Below, one piece after another: positions 35,560 through 44,947 of a DNA stretch of 64,000 bases; the stretch's first letter is position 1, and every line of letters starts with the position of its first letter. The notes under the pieces were generated by a model that was not told the DNA's origin, did not search any database, and was given only the letters and a program-made list of their open reading frames with translations. Position numbers and translations under genes: made by a program. Source of the stretch: Streptomyces niveus (GTDB lineage: Bacteria > Actinomycetota > Actinomycetes > Streptomycetales > Streptomycetaceae); contig NZ_MDCR01000040.1 in NCBI RefSeq assembly GCF_001723055.1, forward strand, positions 1 through 64,000. Direction: 5' to 3'.

Positions 35560-36639
35560 TTGCCCGCCGACGTCGGAGGCGTCGTCCCGCTGGGGCCGTT
35601 CAGCACCGTCATCGACCTGCGAGAGGAACTCAACACCGCCATGGAGCCCCTGCAACGCCGCACTGTCCTCGCCATCTCTGGCGCCGCCCTCACCACGCTG
35701 GCCGCGACCTGGGCCGCCGGAGGAGGGACCATGCTCGCCGCACGGCAGGAAGGAGAGAAACTCGTCGGCCAGGACACGGTCACGCTGCTGGAGAAGACCA
35801 GCCGTGAGCTGAACACCCTGCCCACCGAACAGCGCCAGCACGTGCCCGCCCTGCTGGACGCGCACCTGGAGACCGTCACCAACCTCATCGCCCACGGCCG
35901 GTACGACCGCCCCACCCGCAAGCGCCTTCACGTACTGGCCGCATCCCTCGCCCAGACCGCCGCGTGGCACCGCTTCGACCAGGGCCACCACACCGCCGCC
36001 GGCAAGCTCTGGGCCGCCGGCCTCCACAGCGCCCGCGCCACCGACGATCCCGACCTCGGTGCCGCCATGCTCGGCGATCTCGCCTACCAAGCTGCCTGGC
36101 GCAAGGACCACACCACCGCCGCTGGCATCCTCCAGCAGGCCCTCACCCGCACCCAGCACCCCGCGGCCCGTTCCCTCCTCAACCTCCGCCTTGCCCGAAC
36201 CCTCGCCGCCCAGGGCGACAAACGGCCTGCCCTGCGGGCCCTGGCCGCCGCCGAACACCACCTCGGCGCCTCTTCTACTCAGCCGCTTCCGACCTGGTGC
36301 GCGTGGATGTCAGAGGCCGACCTCGCCGTCGACTCCGGCCAGGCCCTCCTCGACCTCAAAGACGCCCGCCGAGCCCATCAGCTCATCGGCGAAGGGCAGA
36401 CTCTCCTGCCCTCGGCCCGCGCGAAAACCAGGGGTGTGTTTCTCACGTACGAAGCGGCTAGCTACCTCAGGCTGGGAGAGCCCGAACGCGCGGCCGAAGC
36501 CGCCCGGGAGGCGCTCCAACTCTCGCGCCGGATCGGTGCACCGCGCTGTGAACAGCTCGCTCGGGACCTGCTGCCCGCGTTCGAGCCCCACCTGACCGCA
36601 GCGGGTGTCCCCGAACTTATCGCCCTTGCGGCAGTCTGA
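35560..36639 (+). CDS. TPR-type regulator, apparently missing its N-terminal HTH
   Basis: The frame reads MEPLQRRTVLAISGAALTTL and then tetratricopeptide-like helical repeats (LLDAHLETVTNLIAHGRYDR, AAMLGDLAYQAAWRKDHTTA, LGEPERAAEAAREALQLS) to 36639. Upstream, the same frame is open from about 35311 with no start codon and encodes GRQAYIAKALALPAALVDSA and LRPNWLPADVGGVVPLGPFS. Full-length actinomycete relatives carry this after an Xre helix-turn-helix. The gene therefore seems truncated at its 5' end. Translation could start at TTG 35560 or ATG 35641. Confidence 0.6.
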   Translation: MPADVGGVVPLGPFSTVIDLREELNTAMEPLQRRTVLAISGAALTTLAATWAAGGGTMLAARQEGEKLVGQDTVTLLEKTSRELNTLPTEQRQHVPALLDAHLETVTNLIAHGRYDRPTRKRLHVLAASLAQTAAWHRFDQGHHTAAGKLWAAGLHSARATDDPDLGAAMLGDLAYQAAWRKDHTTAAGILQQALTRTQHPAARSLLNLRLARTLAAQGDKRPALRALAAAEHHLGASSTQPLPTWCAWMSEADLAVDSGQALLDLKDARRAHQLIGEGQTLLPSARAKTRGVFLTYEAASYLRLGEPERAAEAAREALQLSRRIGAPRCEQLARDLLPAFEPHLTAAGVPELIALAAV

Positions 36640-36698
36640 CCCCAACCAGAACCTCACGGGGCGCGCCGCAGCAGATCACCGACGGAGCGAGCCCGGCC

Positions 36699-36953
36699 GT
36701 GGCCATCGACGACCTCACCGCGTACTGGCACAGCAACGGCGCTGGCCCCGACCAGGTCCGGGCCGACCTCACCGCACTGGCGACCGACCTCCAGCGCGCC
36801 GGCCTTCTCCACCGGTCCCCGCCGACGGCCCCGGCACCCCCGAGGTCCGGTTTCCCCCCGGCACCCTCGGCGGACGGCTGGGCCTTGGGCTCCGCATCGC
36901 GGTTCGTCCCGGCACAGCAGGGGCCGACAGTCCACCCTACGATCTGCTCATGA
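36699..36953 (+). pseudogene. PqqD-like fragment
   Basis: From GTG 36699 the frame reads MAIDDLTAYWHSNGAGPDQV then RADLTALATDLQRAGLL, and upstream DGASPAV continues the match. This is the C-terminal half of PqqD-like proteins that bind precursor peptides in RiPP pathways. The N-terminal half and any peptide maturase are missing, and the frame degenerates after RAGLL. I read it as a remnant of a lost peptide cluster. Confidence 0.4.
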
Positions 36954-37612
36954 TTCGTGCGGCGGTATTTGACGTTGGCGAGTGCCTGGTCGACGAGACA
37001 CGTGAGTACGGCACATGGGCGGACTGGCTCGGGGTACCGCGCCATACCTTCGCGGCCATGTTCGGTGCAGTTGTCTCCCAAGGACGCGACTACCGTGAGG
37101 TGTTCGCGGAGTTCGCACCAGGTTTTGACCTGACGGAGCAACGGACGGCGAGGGCGGCGGCCGGCCGGCCCGAGCACTTCGACGAGGATGAACTCTACGG
37201 TGACGTCCGCCCTGCCCTGGCCCAGTTGCGCCAGGACGGTCTGTGGCTCGGTATCGCGGGTAACCAGACGGTTCGCGCAGGGGGGATCCTGCGCGCGCTG
37301 TTCAGCGACGACGTGGACCTGATCGGTACGAGCGACGACTGGGGAGCGTCCAAGCCGGACCACCTCTTCTTCGACCGTATCGCCGACGCGGTCCCCCACG
37401 AGGTTCACGAGATCCTCTATGTGGGAGACCGCGTCGACAACGACATCGAACCGGCGGCGGCTGCGGGGATGCTGACCGCGCTGGTCCGTCGTGGGCCGTG
37501 GGCAACGATCCAGTGGAACAGCGAGAAGGCCGGGAAGCTGCCCACTTTCCGCATCGAGAGCCTGTCCGAACTCTCCTTGTGCATCAGGGAGTTCAACGGG
37601 CGAGAGCGCTGA
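36950..37612 (+). CDS. HAD-superfamily hydrolase
   Basis: 220 residues from ATG 36950. Motif I AAVFDVGECLVDETREYG (the nucleophile Asp is at residue 8; the usual second Asp is Glu), motif II GIAGNQTV, motif III Lys in WGASKPDHLFF, and motif IV YVGDRVDNDIEPAAAAGM. Typically a phosphatase acting on small phosphorylated metabolites. TACGAT lies 7-12 bases before the ATG and there is no ribosome site, so a leaderless transcript is likely. It stands alone. Confidence 0.8.
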   Translation: MIRAAVFDVGECLVDETREYGTWADWLGVPRHTFAAMFGAVVSQGRDYREVFAEFAPGFDLTEQRTARAAAGRPEHFDEDELYGDVRPALAQLRQDGLWLGIAGNQTVRAGGILRALFSDDVDLIGTSDDWGASKPDHLFFDRIADAVPHEVHEILYVGDRVDNDIEPAAAAGMLTALVRRGPWATIQWNSEKAGKLPTFRIESLSELSLCIREFNGRER

Positions 37613-37850
37613 CATCCGTCCGCCCGCACGTAGAGCTGATCCTCCGGCTGGAGCACCCACGGTTGGTCCTGCTACGGCGTAAGCCCCCTTGCCGGGCGTA
37701 GGCGGCGGTGAGAAAGCGCGGCACGAACGGCGGTCGTACAGCTCGATGTACGCCGTGAGGGCCGAGGAGCCCTGCGGTGTCCTCAGCTCGTCGACGCTTG
37801 ACCTTGGAGGCTGGTGACGGCGCAGGGGGCGGCCTGGGCAGGATGTCCCC

Positions 37851-38882
37851 ATGCGGATTCTTGTGATGGGTGGCACTTGGTTTCTCGGCCGTGGTGTCGT
37901 TGGTGGGGCTCTTGACCGTGGCTGGGAGGTGACGACGTTCAACCGGGGACGTTCCGGGGTCGACGTACCGGGTGTGCACGTGGTCCGGGGAGATCGTCAG
38001 TCCGGTGACGATCTCAAGCGGCTGGCTGCGGAGGGGCCGTGGGATGCCGTGATCGACACGTCGTCGTCCGCGCTGCCGCCCCGAGATGTCCTGGCCGGTG
38101 CACGCGTCCTTGAACCGGCGGCCGGACGCTATGTGTACGTGAGCACGGTCAACGCCTACCGGGGCTGGCCGAATGAGCCGCTTTCGGAGTCCTCGGAGGT
38201 CCTGGACGGGCCGGCGGATGCCGATGGTGAGTATGGGCGGCTGCCGGACGGCTGGGACGGGCCTGACTGGTACTACGGGCGGCAGAAGGCGGGGGCGGAA
38301 AGAGCCGCGGTCGCGGCGTTCGGGGGCGAGCGGGTATCGCTCCTGAGGCCGGGGGTGATTCTGGGGCCCGGAGAGTATGTCGGGCGTTTGCCGTGGTGGT
38401 TGGACCGTGCGGCACGCGGTGGCAACGTGCTGGCGCCAGGGGACCCGGCGGCGAGCATTCAGCCGGTGGACGTCCGGGACGTGGCGGCGTTCGCGCTCGG
38501 CCAGGCGTCGGCGTCGGCCGGCGGCGCGTACAACATCGTCGCGCCGATCGGCCGGGAGACGATGGGCGGTTTCCTGAACGCCTGCCTCGACGTGACCGGC
38601 CGCAGGGGAACGCTGCGGTGGGCACCGGATGAGGTACTGGTCGAGCACCAGGTCGAGCAGTGGACCGAGTTGCCGCTGTGGCGCACGAACGCGGGTACGT
38701 GGAGGATCGAGTCGCAGCGGGCAAGTGCTGCCGGATTCGTCTGCCGCCCCCTTGCCGAGACCGTCGCCGCGACCTGGGAGTGGCTCCAGACCGGCGCACG
38801 GCCGGTCGCCCATCCGCGTCGCGCCGAACACGGAATCGCCCCTACGAAAGAAGCTCGCATACTGTCGGCTCTGGAGGTATGA
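37851..38882 (+). CDS. NAD-dependent epimerase/dehydratase (extended SDR) protein
   Basis: 343 residues. N-terminal Rossmann motif ILVMGGTWFLGRGVVGGAL, then FNRGRSG and VIDTSSSALPP. The usual SDR catalytic Tyr-x3-Lys appears as YYGRQKAG near residue 141, with VYVSTVNAY for the Ser. C-terminal substrate part includes SIQPVDVRDVAAFAL and YNIVAPIGRETM. Probably oxidises or epimerises a nucleotide-sugar-like substrate; the substrate is unknown. It ends one base from the convergent regulator gene. Confidence 0.8.
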   Translation: MRILVMGGTWFLGRGVVGGALDRGWEVTTFNRGRSGVDVPGVHVVRGDRQSGDDLKRLAAEGPWDAVIDTSSSALPPRDVLAGARVLEPAAGRYVYVSTVNAYRGWPNEPLSESSEVLDGPADADGEYGRLPDGWDGPDWYYGRQKAGAERAAVAAFGGERVSLLRPGVILGPGEYVGRLPWWLDRAARGGNVLAPGDPAASIQPVDVRDVAAFALGQASASAGGAYNIVAPIGRETMGGFLNACLDVTGRRGTLRWAPDEVLVEHQVEQWTELPLWRTNAGTWRIESQRASAAGFVCRPLAETVAATWEWLQTGARPVAHPRRAEHGIAPTKEARILSALEV

Positions 38883-38883
38883 A

Positions 38884-40179
38884 TCAGGACTCGATCGCGA
38901 CGAGCCCACCGGATGCTCTGGCTGCCGGCAGGCTGACGGAATCGGCGATGCGCTCCGCCAGCTCGACCGCCTGACGGGCATGGGCCAGGCCCGGGTGCGA
39001 AAGCTCGCGTCTGGCCGCGGCCAGACGCTCCAGCAGCCCCGCCGCCATGCGCTCCTTGGGCAGGTCCAGTGCCGGAGTGAGGGCTTCCGCCGCACCGTCC
39101 AGTTCTCCCCGGAGAATCAGCGCACGCGCGAGATCGACCTGCGCCTGTGCCGAGGTGAGGGAAGACCGCTCGGCGAGCGGCATACCGGCGAGAAGGCGGA
39201 GCGCCTGCTGAGCCGCCTGTTCACCGCCGGCCGCATTTCCGGCGAGGAGGTAGCTCGTGGCGTTGCTCATCGCGACTCGGTCCTGAGGAAACGCGAACTC
39301 GCCGCCGATGTCGTCGTGGACGTCGTCTCGTTCCGGGGAGTCCACGTCGAGCGACCTCTGGATCACCGTCTCGACGCTCTTGTGATCGCCGCGATGCGCG
39401 TGGGCCCGTCCTTCGATGACGGCCAGCCTGGTAGTGGCCGTGGCACCGAGCCCCGTGAGCCCTTTCGCCTTCTCGATGTGGCGAATGGCCTCGCCTGGTG
39501 CGCCTTCCCAGTTCGCGAGATAGGCGAGCACTCCGTACGCGTATGCCTGGAGAGCCCCGTGCTCAATGTTCTCTCCGTAGATGACGGCGGTACGGGCGAA
39601 CGTAGCGGAGTTGGCTGTCGAGCCGAGGTCGAAAGCGACGGCTGAGAGCAGAGCGGCGGTGCAACCTGCGGCGTGGTAGAGGCGCGCCTGCTGCCGCAGC
39701 CTCTGAGTGCGCTCCAACTTGTCCTGCGCCAGTTCCAGCAGCCGACGCCCCTCCCGGAAAACATCGGAGGGAGGCGTGCCCTGATATTGGCCCGCCAGTC
39801 GACGGACATCGGACTCCAGCTGATCGAGGCTCATATCCGGCAGCACCCGGGAGGCATTCTCCTCGGCGTGCTCCGCAGCATCGCGCGCTGTCATGTCTAG
39901 CTCACCCTCGCCTATCGGTTGTTGGCGCGCCCTCAGATTCGGCGGCTTCAACAGTTCCTCGACCGTGTATCCCGGAAACAGGTACTCCAGCACTGGCCGA
40001 GCCGGATAACCCGGATTGGAGAGCACCCCGTGCGTCTTCCACCGCCGGAACTGCCGCTCGCCGACGCTCGCCGGCCCGAGACCCAACTGATCGGCCGCGT
40101 TCGAGTACATCTGGTCGAACGACGCGTAAGGGGTCCCTTGCTCGGAGGTGATTTCTCCGAACAGTGTCCGTTCTGCCAC
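38884..40179 (-). CDS. Xre-like TPR regulator
   Basis: 431 residues. The N-terminal 80 residues (AADQLGLGPASVGERQFRRW; VLEYLFPGYTVEELL) are the divergent helix-turn-helix type common in Streptomyces regulators. A long tetratricopeptide-like helical region follows (RLYHAAGCTAALLSAVAFDL; AYGVLAYLANWEGAPGEAIR; QVDLARALILRGELDGAAEA). Such proteins often respond to small ligands or peptides. It converges on the epimerase gene. Head to head with it is the methyltransferase gene at 40557. Confidence 0.75.
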   Translation of the reverse strand: MAERTLFGEITSEQGTPYASFDQMYSNAADQLGLGPASVGERQFRRWKTHGVLSNPGYPARPVLEYLFPGYTVEELLKPPNLRARQQPIGEGELDMTARDAAEHAEENASRVLPDMSLDQLESDVRRLAGQYQGTPPSDVFREGRRLLELAQDKLERTQRLRQQARLYHAAGCTAALLSAVAFDLGSTANSATFARTAVIYGENIEHGALQAYAYGVLAYLANWEGAPGEAIRHIEKAKGLTGLGATATTRLAVIEGRAHAHRGDHKSVETVIQRSLDVDSPERDDVHDDIGGEFAFPQDRVAMSNATSYLLAGNAAGGEQAAQQALRLLAGMPLAERSSLTSAQAQVDLARALILRGELDGAAEALTPALDLPKERMAAGLLERLAAARRELSHPGLAHARQAVELAERIADSVSLPAARASGGLVAIES

Positions 40180-40556
40180 GCCGTACCCCCAGGCCTTCCG
40201 TACGCGCCTAACACCAAGTCATACCTCTTCATGGAAACACGAGTTGAGGACGCTCATACAGAGGCGGCACGGTGATGACCGGTGATGACACGCCCGAAGC
40301 AGGCGATCACCTGCTCGCTTGACCGGATGTCCCCGAAGCACCCTTGCCATTCCGTGACCGCTCGGCCATATCGCGCATTCCGGCAGGCATTTGAATTCCT
40401 GCCTGATGGCACGGCCGTGACATGGCGATGTCCGGTACCGAGACGGCAGCCTTCCCCCATGACGCAGCGCCCCTGTTGTCGCTTTCGCCGCACGGGCATC
40501 GCACATCACGTCTTCCGCTTCTTGATCACCTGAGGCCCGCGCCCGAGGAGTCACCC
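40180..40556. other. Divergent promoter region
   Basis: 377 bases between the regulator (minus) and the methyltransferase (plus). It contains imperfect palindromes: GCAGGCGATCACCTGC near 40298, and CAGGCA..TGCCTG around TTTGAATTC near 40386-40407, candidate regulator sites. No gene is supported. Confidence 0.4.
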
Positions 40557-41350
40557 ATGTCATCCGGCACGCCCAACCGGCAGGTGGATACAAGCAAGCC
40601 GCACCCGGCGCGGGTCTACGACTGGCTCCTGGGTGGCAAGGACCACTACGAGGTCGACCGGGCCCTCGGTGAGCAACTGCCCGAGCTGGCCAAGCGCAGC
40701 GCCCGGCAGAACCGTGCCTTCATGCGCCGCGCGTCCGCGTGGCTGGCGCAGCAGGGCGTCGAGCAGTTCCTCGACATCGGCACGGGCATCCCGACCGAGC
40801 CGAACCTCCACCAGATCGTCCAAGGGATCAACCCGCGAGCCGGGATCGTCTACGTCGACAACGACCCGATCGTGCTGCGGCACGCCGAGGCGCTGATGCT
40901 CAGTACGCCCGAGGGCGCGACCCACTACATCGACGCGGACGTGCACGAGCCCAAGACGATCCTCCGGCGTGCGGGCCGGCACCTGGACTTCGACCGGCCC
41001 GTGGCCCTCTCCCTCATCGCGCTGATGCACTTCATCCCGAACGGCGACGGCCCCCGGGATCCGTACGCCATCGTCGGTACGTTCCTCGACGCGCTCGCGC
41101 CCGGCAGCTTCCTGACGCTCTCGCACGGCACCTTCGACTTCCACCCGGAGCTGGAGGCGCAGATCACCGGGCGTACGCGAACGGTGACATCACGACCCGG
41201 CCGCGCCCTCGCGACGAGGTGGCGCGGTTCCTCGACGGGCTCGACCTCGTCGAACCGGGCCTCGTAACAGCCCCCGAGTGGTTCAAGGACACGGACCCAC
41301 CGGAGCACGAGGACAGCGCCATCTACGCCGCGGTCGCCCGCGTCCGGTGA
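40557..41350 (+). pseudogene. SAM-dependent methyltransferase (DUF574 type), frameshifted
   Basis: ATG 40557 with GAGGAG upstream. The family opening TSKPHPARVYDWLLGGKDHY, the SAM motif QFLDIGTGIPTEPNLH, and IVYVDNDPIVLRHAEAL are all present. At 41167-41168 one C is missing from the expected ACCCGG run, and the protein continues in another frame as RAYANGDITTRPRDEVARF-like sequence, then GLDLVEPGLVTAPEWF to 41350. Restored length is about 264 residues, normal for the family. These genes are numerous in Streptomyces, often beside Xre regulators, and their substrates are unknown. Confidence 0.75.
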
Positions 41351-41394
41351 CTGCTCGTGCCCGCCCGCCCGTTCACCGACCTCAGGGAGTTCCC

Positions 41395-42216
41395 ATGCCC
41401 TTACACGACGCGCCCACCACGACGGCCATCGCCGTTGACGCCGGCGCCACGGTGACCGCCGCGACGCCCGAGCACGCCGTACGGGTGATGGTCGACCTGG
41501 CCCGTCAGCAGGTTGAGACGCTCCTCGGCGACGGTGCAAAGAACCTGACTTCGCAGGACCTCTCCGATCACGCGCTGCGGCTGCGCGGCTGTCTCCGGCC
41601 GCTGAGCCGCGAGGTGGAGAACGGTGTGGACGAGGGTGAGCGGGTGGTGGCCGCCGTCCTCAAGGACCTGGACGCCGACGGGCCGCCGGGCCTGATGGCG
41701 CCGAAGGTCCGCGCGGTCCGCCTGGCGCACGGGGTCCAGGTGCTGCTCGATGTTCTGGATGGCGCGGACCCCGCTCATGTGCTCTACGAGCCGGACGAGT
41801 TGAGCGCCGGGGACGTACGGGTGGCGATCCGTCTCGCCCGGTCCTGGCAGGAGTCGGGGATAGCTCCTCACCCCGACTCCGTCGGTGACGTGGTCCGCCG
41901 GCTTCGGGGCGCGATCGGCATGCTGGTGCTGATAGTGGAGTACCACCGGGCCGGCCTGCCGCTGACCAGTCCCGTACGCCGTGCGGCAAAGGACCTGATG
42001 GCGGATGCCGAAGAGCTCGCGGCAAAAGACGTCCCCACGGTCCCGGTGGAGGCGGTCGCGTACGCGGCCGGTCTGGGCGAGTACGCGAACCGGCTCCTGC
42101 GCCTCGCCGAAAGCGATCAGCTGGCGCTGTTCGAGCTGACGGCGCCGGTCGCGCCACCGGTACCGATGACGAAACAACCTGCCCGTCGCGAGGGTACGGC
42201 GGAGGTGCGTTCATGA
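41395..42216 (+). CDS. Hypothetical helical protein
   Basis: 273 residues from ATG 41395 with AGGGAG upstream. Mostly alpha-helical and acidic (RVMVDLARQQVETLLGDGAK, LRLRGCLRPLSREVENGVDE, VVRRLRGAIGMLVLIVEYHR). It recalls actinomycete DUF6415-type proteins near natural-product genes, but I am not sure of the family. Its stop overlaps the ATG of the next gene (ATGA), so the two are coupled. Confidence 0.5.
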   Translation: MPLHDAPTTTAIAVDAGATVTAATPEHAVRVMVDLARQQVETLLGDGAKNLTSQDLSDHALRLRGCLRPLSREVENGVDEGERVVAAVLKDLDADGPPGLMAPKVRAVRLAHGVQVLLDVLDGADPAHVLYEPDELSAGDVRVAIRLARSWQESGIAPHPDSVGDVVRRLRGAIGMLVLIVEYHRAGLPLTSPVRRAAKDLMADAEELAAKDVPTVPVEAVAYAAGLGEYANRLLRLAESDQLALFELTAPVAPPVPMTKQPARREGTAEVRS

Positions 42217-43431
42217 CGGCCTTGGCCGAGACCGCTACCGGTGGCCGGACGCCCAAGCAGTTCTTCTGGAACGGCAAACGGGTGCCGTACATCGTGCCCT
42301 GGTCCGGGGAGCAACCGCTGCCGGGGAAGCTCGTACACCGCCGGGGGCCCGGTGGGCTTGCTCTCGGGTACGCGGACGAGATCCCCGGCGACCGGTTCAG
42401 GGACGTGCTGTGGATCCGGATGTCCGGCGGGCTGGGGAAGGGGCGGCCGAACATGCCCGGCGTGGACCCCCTGAGGCAACGGCGCTGCGTCAATCACTTC
42501 CTGTGCCAGGTCTGTGGCTGTCCCACCGAGCGGCGTGACGGACGGCATCTGTTCCTGATGCACGCGGCCGGCGGGCGAGCGATCTCCGAGGGCGAGCGGA
42601 CGCAGACGCCGCCGGTGCACGGCGAGTGCGCGCGCGAGGCGGTACGGGACTGCCCCCCATCTGCGGGAATACACCGCGGCACTGGTGGAGGTTGTGGACG
42701 AGCGGCGCCGGGCGGCCGGGGGATCACCGTCCGACCAAGCACGGTGGACCACGTACCGGACAGCGGTGGAACAGGCGCTGGCCGCCGGACGTGATCACGC
42801 CTCGCTGCTCCTGCTGATCGGCACCGTCCGCGACATGCTCAAGGACCTGCGCGCCACCCATCCCCCGTGCCCCACGGTGACGGACATCGCCGAGCGGATC
42901 AAAACCATGATCAAGGCAGATCCCGCCGCCTACCCACCAGGAGCAACCCTGTCGAAGGTCGCGCTGGAGAGGGAGGTGGGAATCCCGCGATCGAGCCTCG
43001 ACGCGGCTCTGGCCGATCTCCGCGCCGAGCAGGTGCTCGACCCGACCGGATCCGGCCCGGCACGGGTACGGGCCGCCAGCCCGGACGACGCGCGCCGCCT
43101 GGACGTGGGCGGGTGGCTGCGGACCCTGATCCGCACCGGCGTCTACCCGCCGCAGATTATGGCGAGCACGTCGAGTAGGCGGTCTGTATTCCCTGTTGAC
43201 TTTCCAGGACCCGATAGCGTCGGCCGCTCAGCCCGGGTGGGGCGAGCGCGTGAGTTCGGCGAGATGGGCGTCCAGGCGCTGAACATGCCCTGGGAGTGCT
43301 TCGAGGAGATCCCACCAGTGGACGGCTGCGGTCTCCTCGTTGGCCTGAAAGTCGCGCGCTTCGGCACAGTGACCCGCGAACACAGCCAGGTATTCGATTC
43401 GCTGGTCGGGTGCCAGTACAAATTTGCGTAG
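42213..43431 (+). pseudogene. Frameshifted Cys-rich/wHTH-like hypothetical gene
   Basis: ATG 42213 begins a protein with FFWNGKRVPYIVPWSGEQPL and a zinc-knuckle-like CVNHFLCQVCGCPTERRDG, ending VHGECAREAVRDCP. A run of six C (42653-42658), one more than the frame needs, breaks it. The next frame continues HLREYTAALVEVVDERRR and then LIGTVRDMLKDL and a winged-helix-like LSKVALEREVGIPRSSLDAA. The frame then runs antisense across the Nudix gene to 43431, so the true 3' end, near 43155, seems lost. Confidence 0.45.
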
Positions 43432-43804
43432 CCGACGAACCGCAACGGTCCGTCAGGCTCCTGCCCGCTCTCCTCAAACAGTTCATGCAGAGCTACCTGA
43501 CGAGGCGATTCACCCAGCTCGATACACCCGCCAGGAAGTTCCCAGGACTGACGGTACCGATCGAAGACCATGAGGACCCGGCCCGCACACCAAAGGGCGA
43601 CGAGCGCCGCCGGCAGTGGCGCATCTCCCGGCGGCGTTGCCTCGTCTTCCCACGTGAACGCGAGCAAGGTGTTGCCACGGTCATCGGTTGCGAGCGGTCT
43701 GTCCTCGGAACGGGCCACGTTCAGACGCTTCCCGGCCCACCGCCTCCGAAAGCCCGCCGCTTGACCACACTCCAAGACTCCCGCGTACTGCTGCCCAGTC
43801 ACCC
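43228..43804 (-). pseudogene. Nudix hydrolase, frameshifted
   Basis: Nudix box GGCIELGESPRQVALHELFE, then ESGQ, fits Gx5Ex7REUxEExGU except that the Arg is His. Before it, ALVALWCAGRVLMVFDRYRQ, the strand that precedes the box. Near 43421 a T is missing from a run; restoring it gives YANFVLAPDQRIEYLAVFAG, NEETAAVHWWDLLEALPG and the stop at 43228, exactly as in intact relatives. Likely cleaves nucleoside diphosphate compounds. GTG 43804 is the probable start. Confidence 0.65.
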
Positions 43805-44155
43805 TCACTATCGGTCGGCCCAACGAGGTCGGCGAGGGCCGGATCTGCGTGGACGATGACATCAGGGCCACCGTCGAACTGCACACCGTTCCCAACCCGG
43901 TCATCGCCGAAGCAGTCGATGCCCTCTCCGGGATCGCCCGGTTCGACGGTGCCGACGGCCCGCTGGAGGACGCCTCGCCTGGTACCTACAACTACGACGA
44001 CGCGATGACCGGCGGAGAGTACGAGGGCAAACTCAGCGAGGACGGCGGCGGCCCGCGTCTACATCTCCTGCATACCCATCGGCCTCACCGTGGAGTTCCT
44101 GGACGCGCTGAGCAGCACCCAGGAGAACCAACGGATGAGGGCCACTCCCGCCTGA
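43798..44155 (+). pseudogene. Broken hypothetical gene
   Basis: The frame reads VTLTIGRPNEVGEGRICVDD, ELHTVPNPVIAEAVDALSGI and NYDDAMTGGEYEGKLSEDGG. An extra G near 44050 breaks it, and the next frame gives ARVYISCIPIGLTVEFLDAL then SSTQENQRMRATPA to 44155. There is no ATG/GTG in a sensible place at the 5' end, which overlaps the Nudix start on the other strand. No family recognised. Confidence 0.4.
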
Positions 44156-44293
44156 CCGGAGAGAGGAATCAGCACCTGACAGTGCCGGGCTGGCACATTA
44201 GCGGTCCGGCACCACCTCGTTCGCGGGCGGCCACTCAGCAGCCAGCACGGACGCCCCTCATCGGAAGGTCGCTCCCGGTTACGGGACGGCCCT

Positions 44294-44761
44294 TTAGATG
44301 GCAATCGATACCGTCAGGATGTCGCCAGCAGCGTCCAGGCCGAACGGTCCCACCAGCTGGACCCGATACAGATCGGGTAGTCCAGAATGCTTCTTCAGCA
44401 GATCTTCTGCGTCTGCCGGCCAGGGATGATCTCCGGCGGGCAGGTGAGTGACAGACAGACTGTCGACGAATGCCCCATCCAAATCGGTCGGCTTCTGAAG
44501 CGAGAACAAGTGCACACTCTCCAAGTGCAAAGTGACCGGAGGGAGGTTCCCTTCCGCTAGAAGCCGAACCTCAAGCACATCCCGCTCCCCAGAGGCAAAG
44601 AATGACACGCCGTCAATGAAGTTCCCCTCACGCCGAGACAAATAGTCATTGAGCCGGGCACATTCGGCCGCCATTGCTTCATTCAGCACGTGACACTCTC
44701 TCCGTGAGTCTTGTTCCCATTCTGATCCCAGCGCTGAACGCCGTTCTTTTGTTAGGGCCAT
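44294..44761 (-). CDS. Hypothetical protein, atypical codon usage
   Basis: 155 residues from ATG 44761. Opening ALTKERRSALGSEWEQDSRR, then GVSFFASGERDVLEVRLLAE and LESVHLFSLQKPTDLDGAF. Codons such as CTA, ACA, AAA and GAA are frequent compared with neighbours, so it looks recently acquired. Soluble, no recognised family. Isolated, followed by about 140 bases of unassigned sequence. Confidence 0.5.
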   Translation of the reverse strand: MALTKERRSALGSEWEQDSRRECHVLNEAMAAECARLNDYLSRREGNFIDGVSFFASGERDVLEVRLLAEGNLPPVTLHLESVHLFSLQKPTDLDGAFVDSLSVTHLPAGDHPWPADAEDLLKKHSGLPDLYRVQLVGPFGLDAAGDILTVSIAI

Positions 44762-44890
44762 TGTCAATGACGCTGGTGGCTGCGGGGCAATCAGCTCCCG
44801 GGACAGCCCATGGGCGAACGGCCAGAGTCCGCACTCTCCTCCAGGCCGGGCTGTGTGCCTCGCTCGCCCTGCAACCGCTTCCGAAACTGG

Positions 44891-44928
44891 CCCCGCCCGC
44901 CTGCAACTTCCGTCACAGGCGGGCGGGG
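44891..44928. terminator. GC-rich terminator
   Basis: CCCCGCCCGCCTG and its exact complement flank a 12-base loop, 20 bases past the stop of the HNH gene at 44948. Confidence 0.8.
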
Positions 44929-44947
44929 TAGCAACGGACGGGCCCGG

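Noticed and set aside
43143-43431. C-terminal extension of the wHTH-like gene across the Nudix gene
   Set aside because: The sequence after PPQIMA is antisense to the Nudix 3' end, so the real gene end is probably lost rather than extended.
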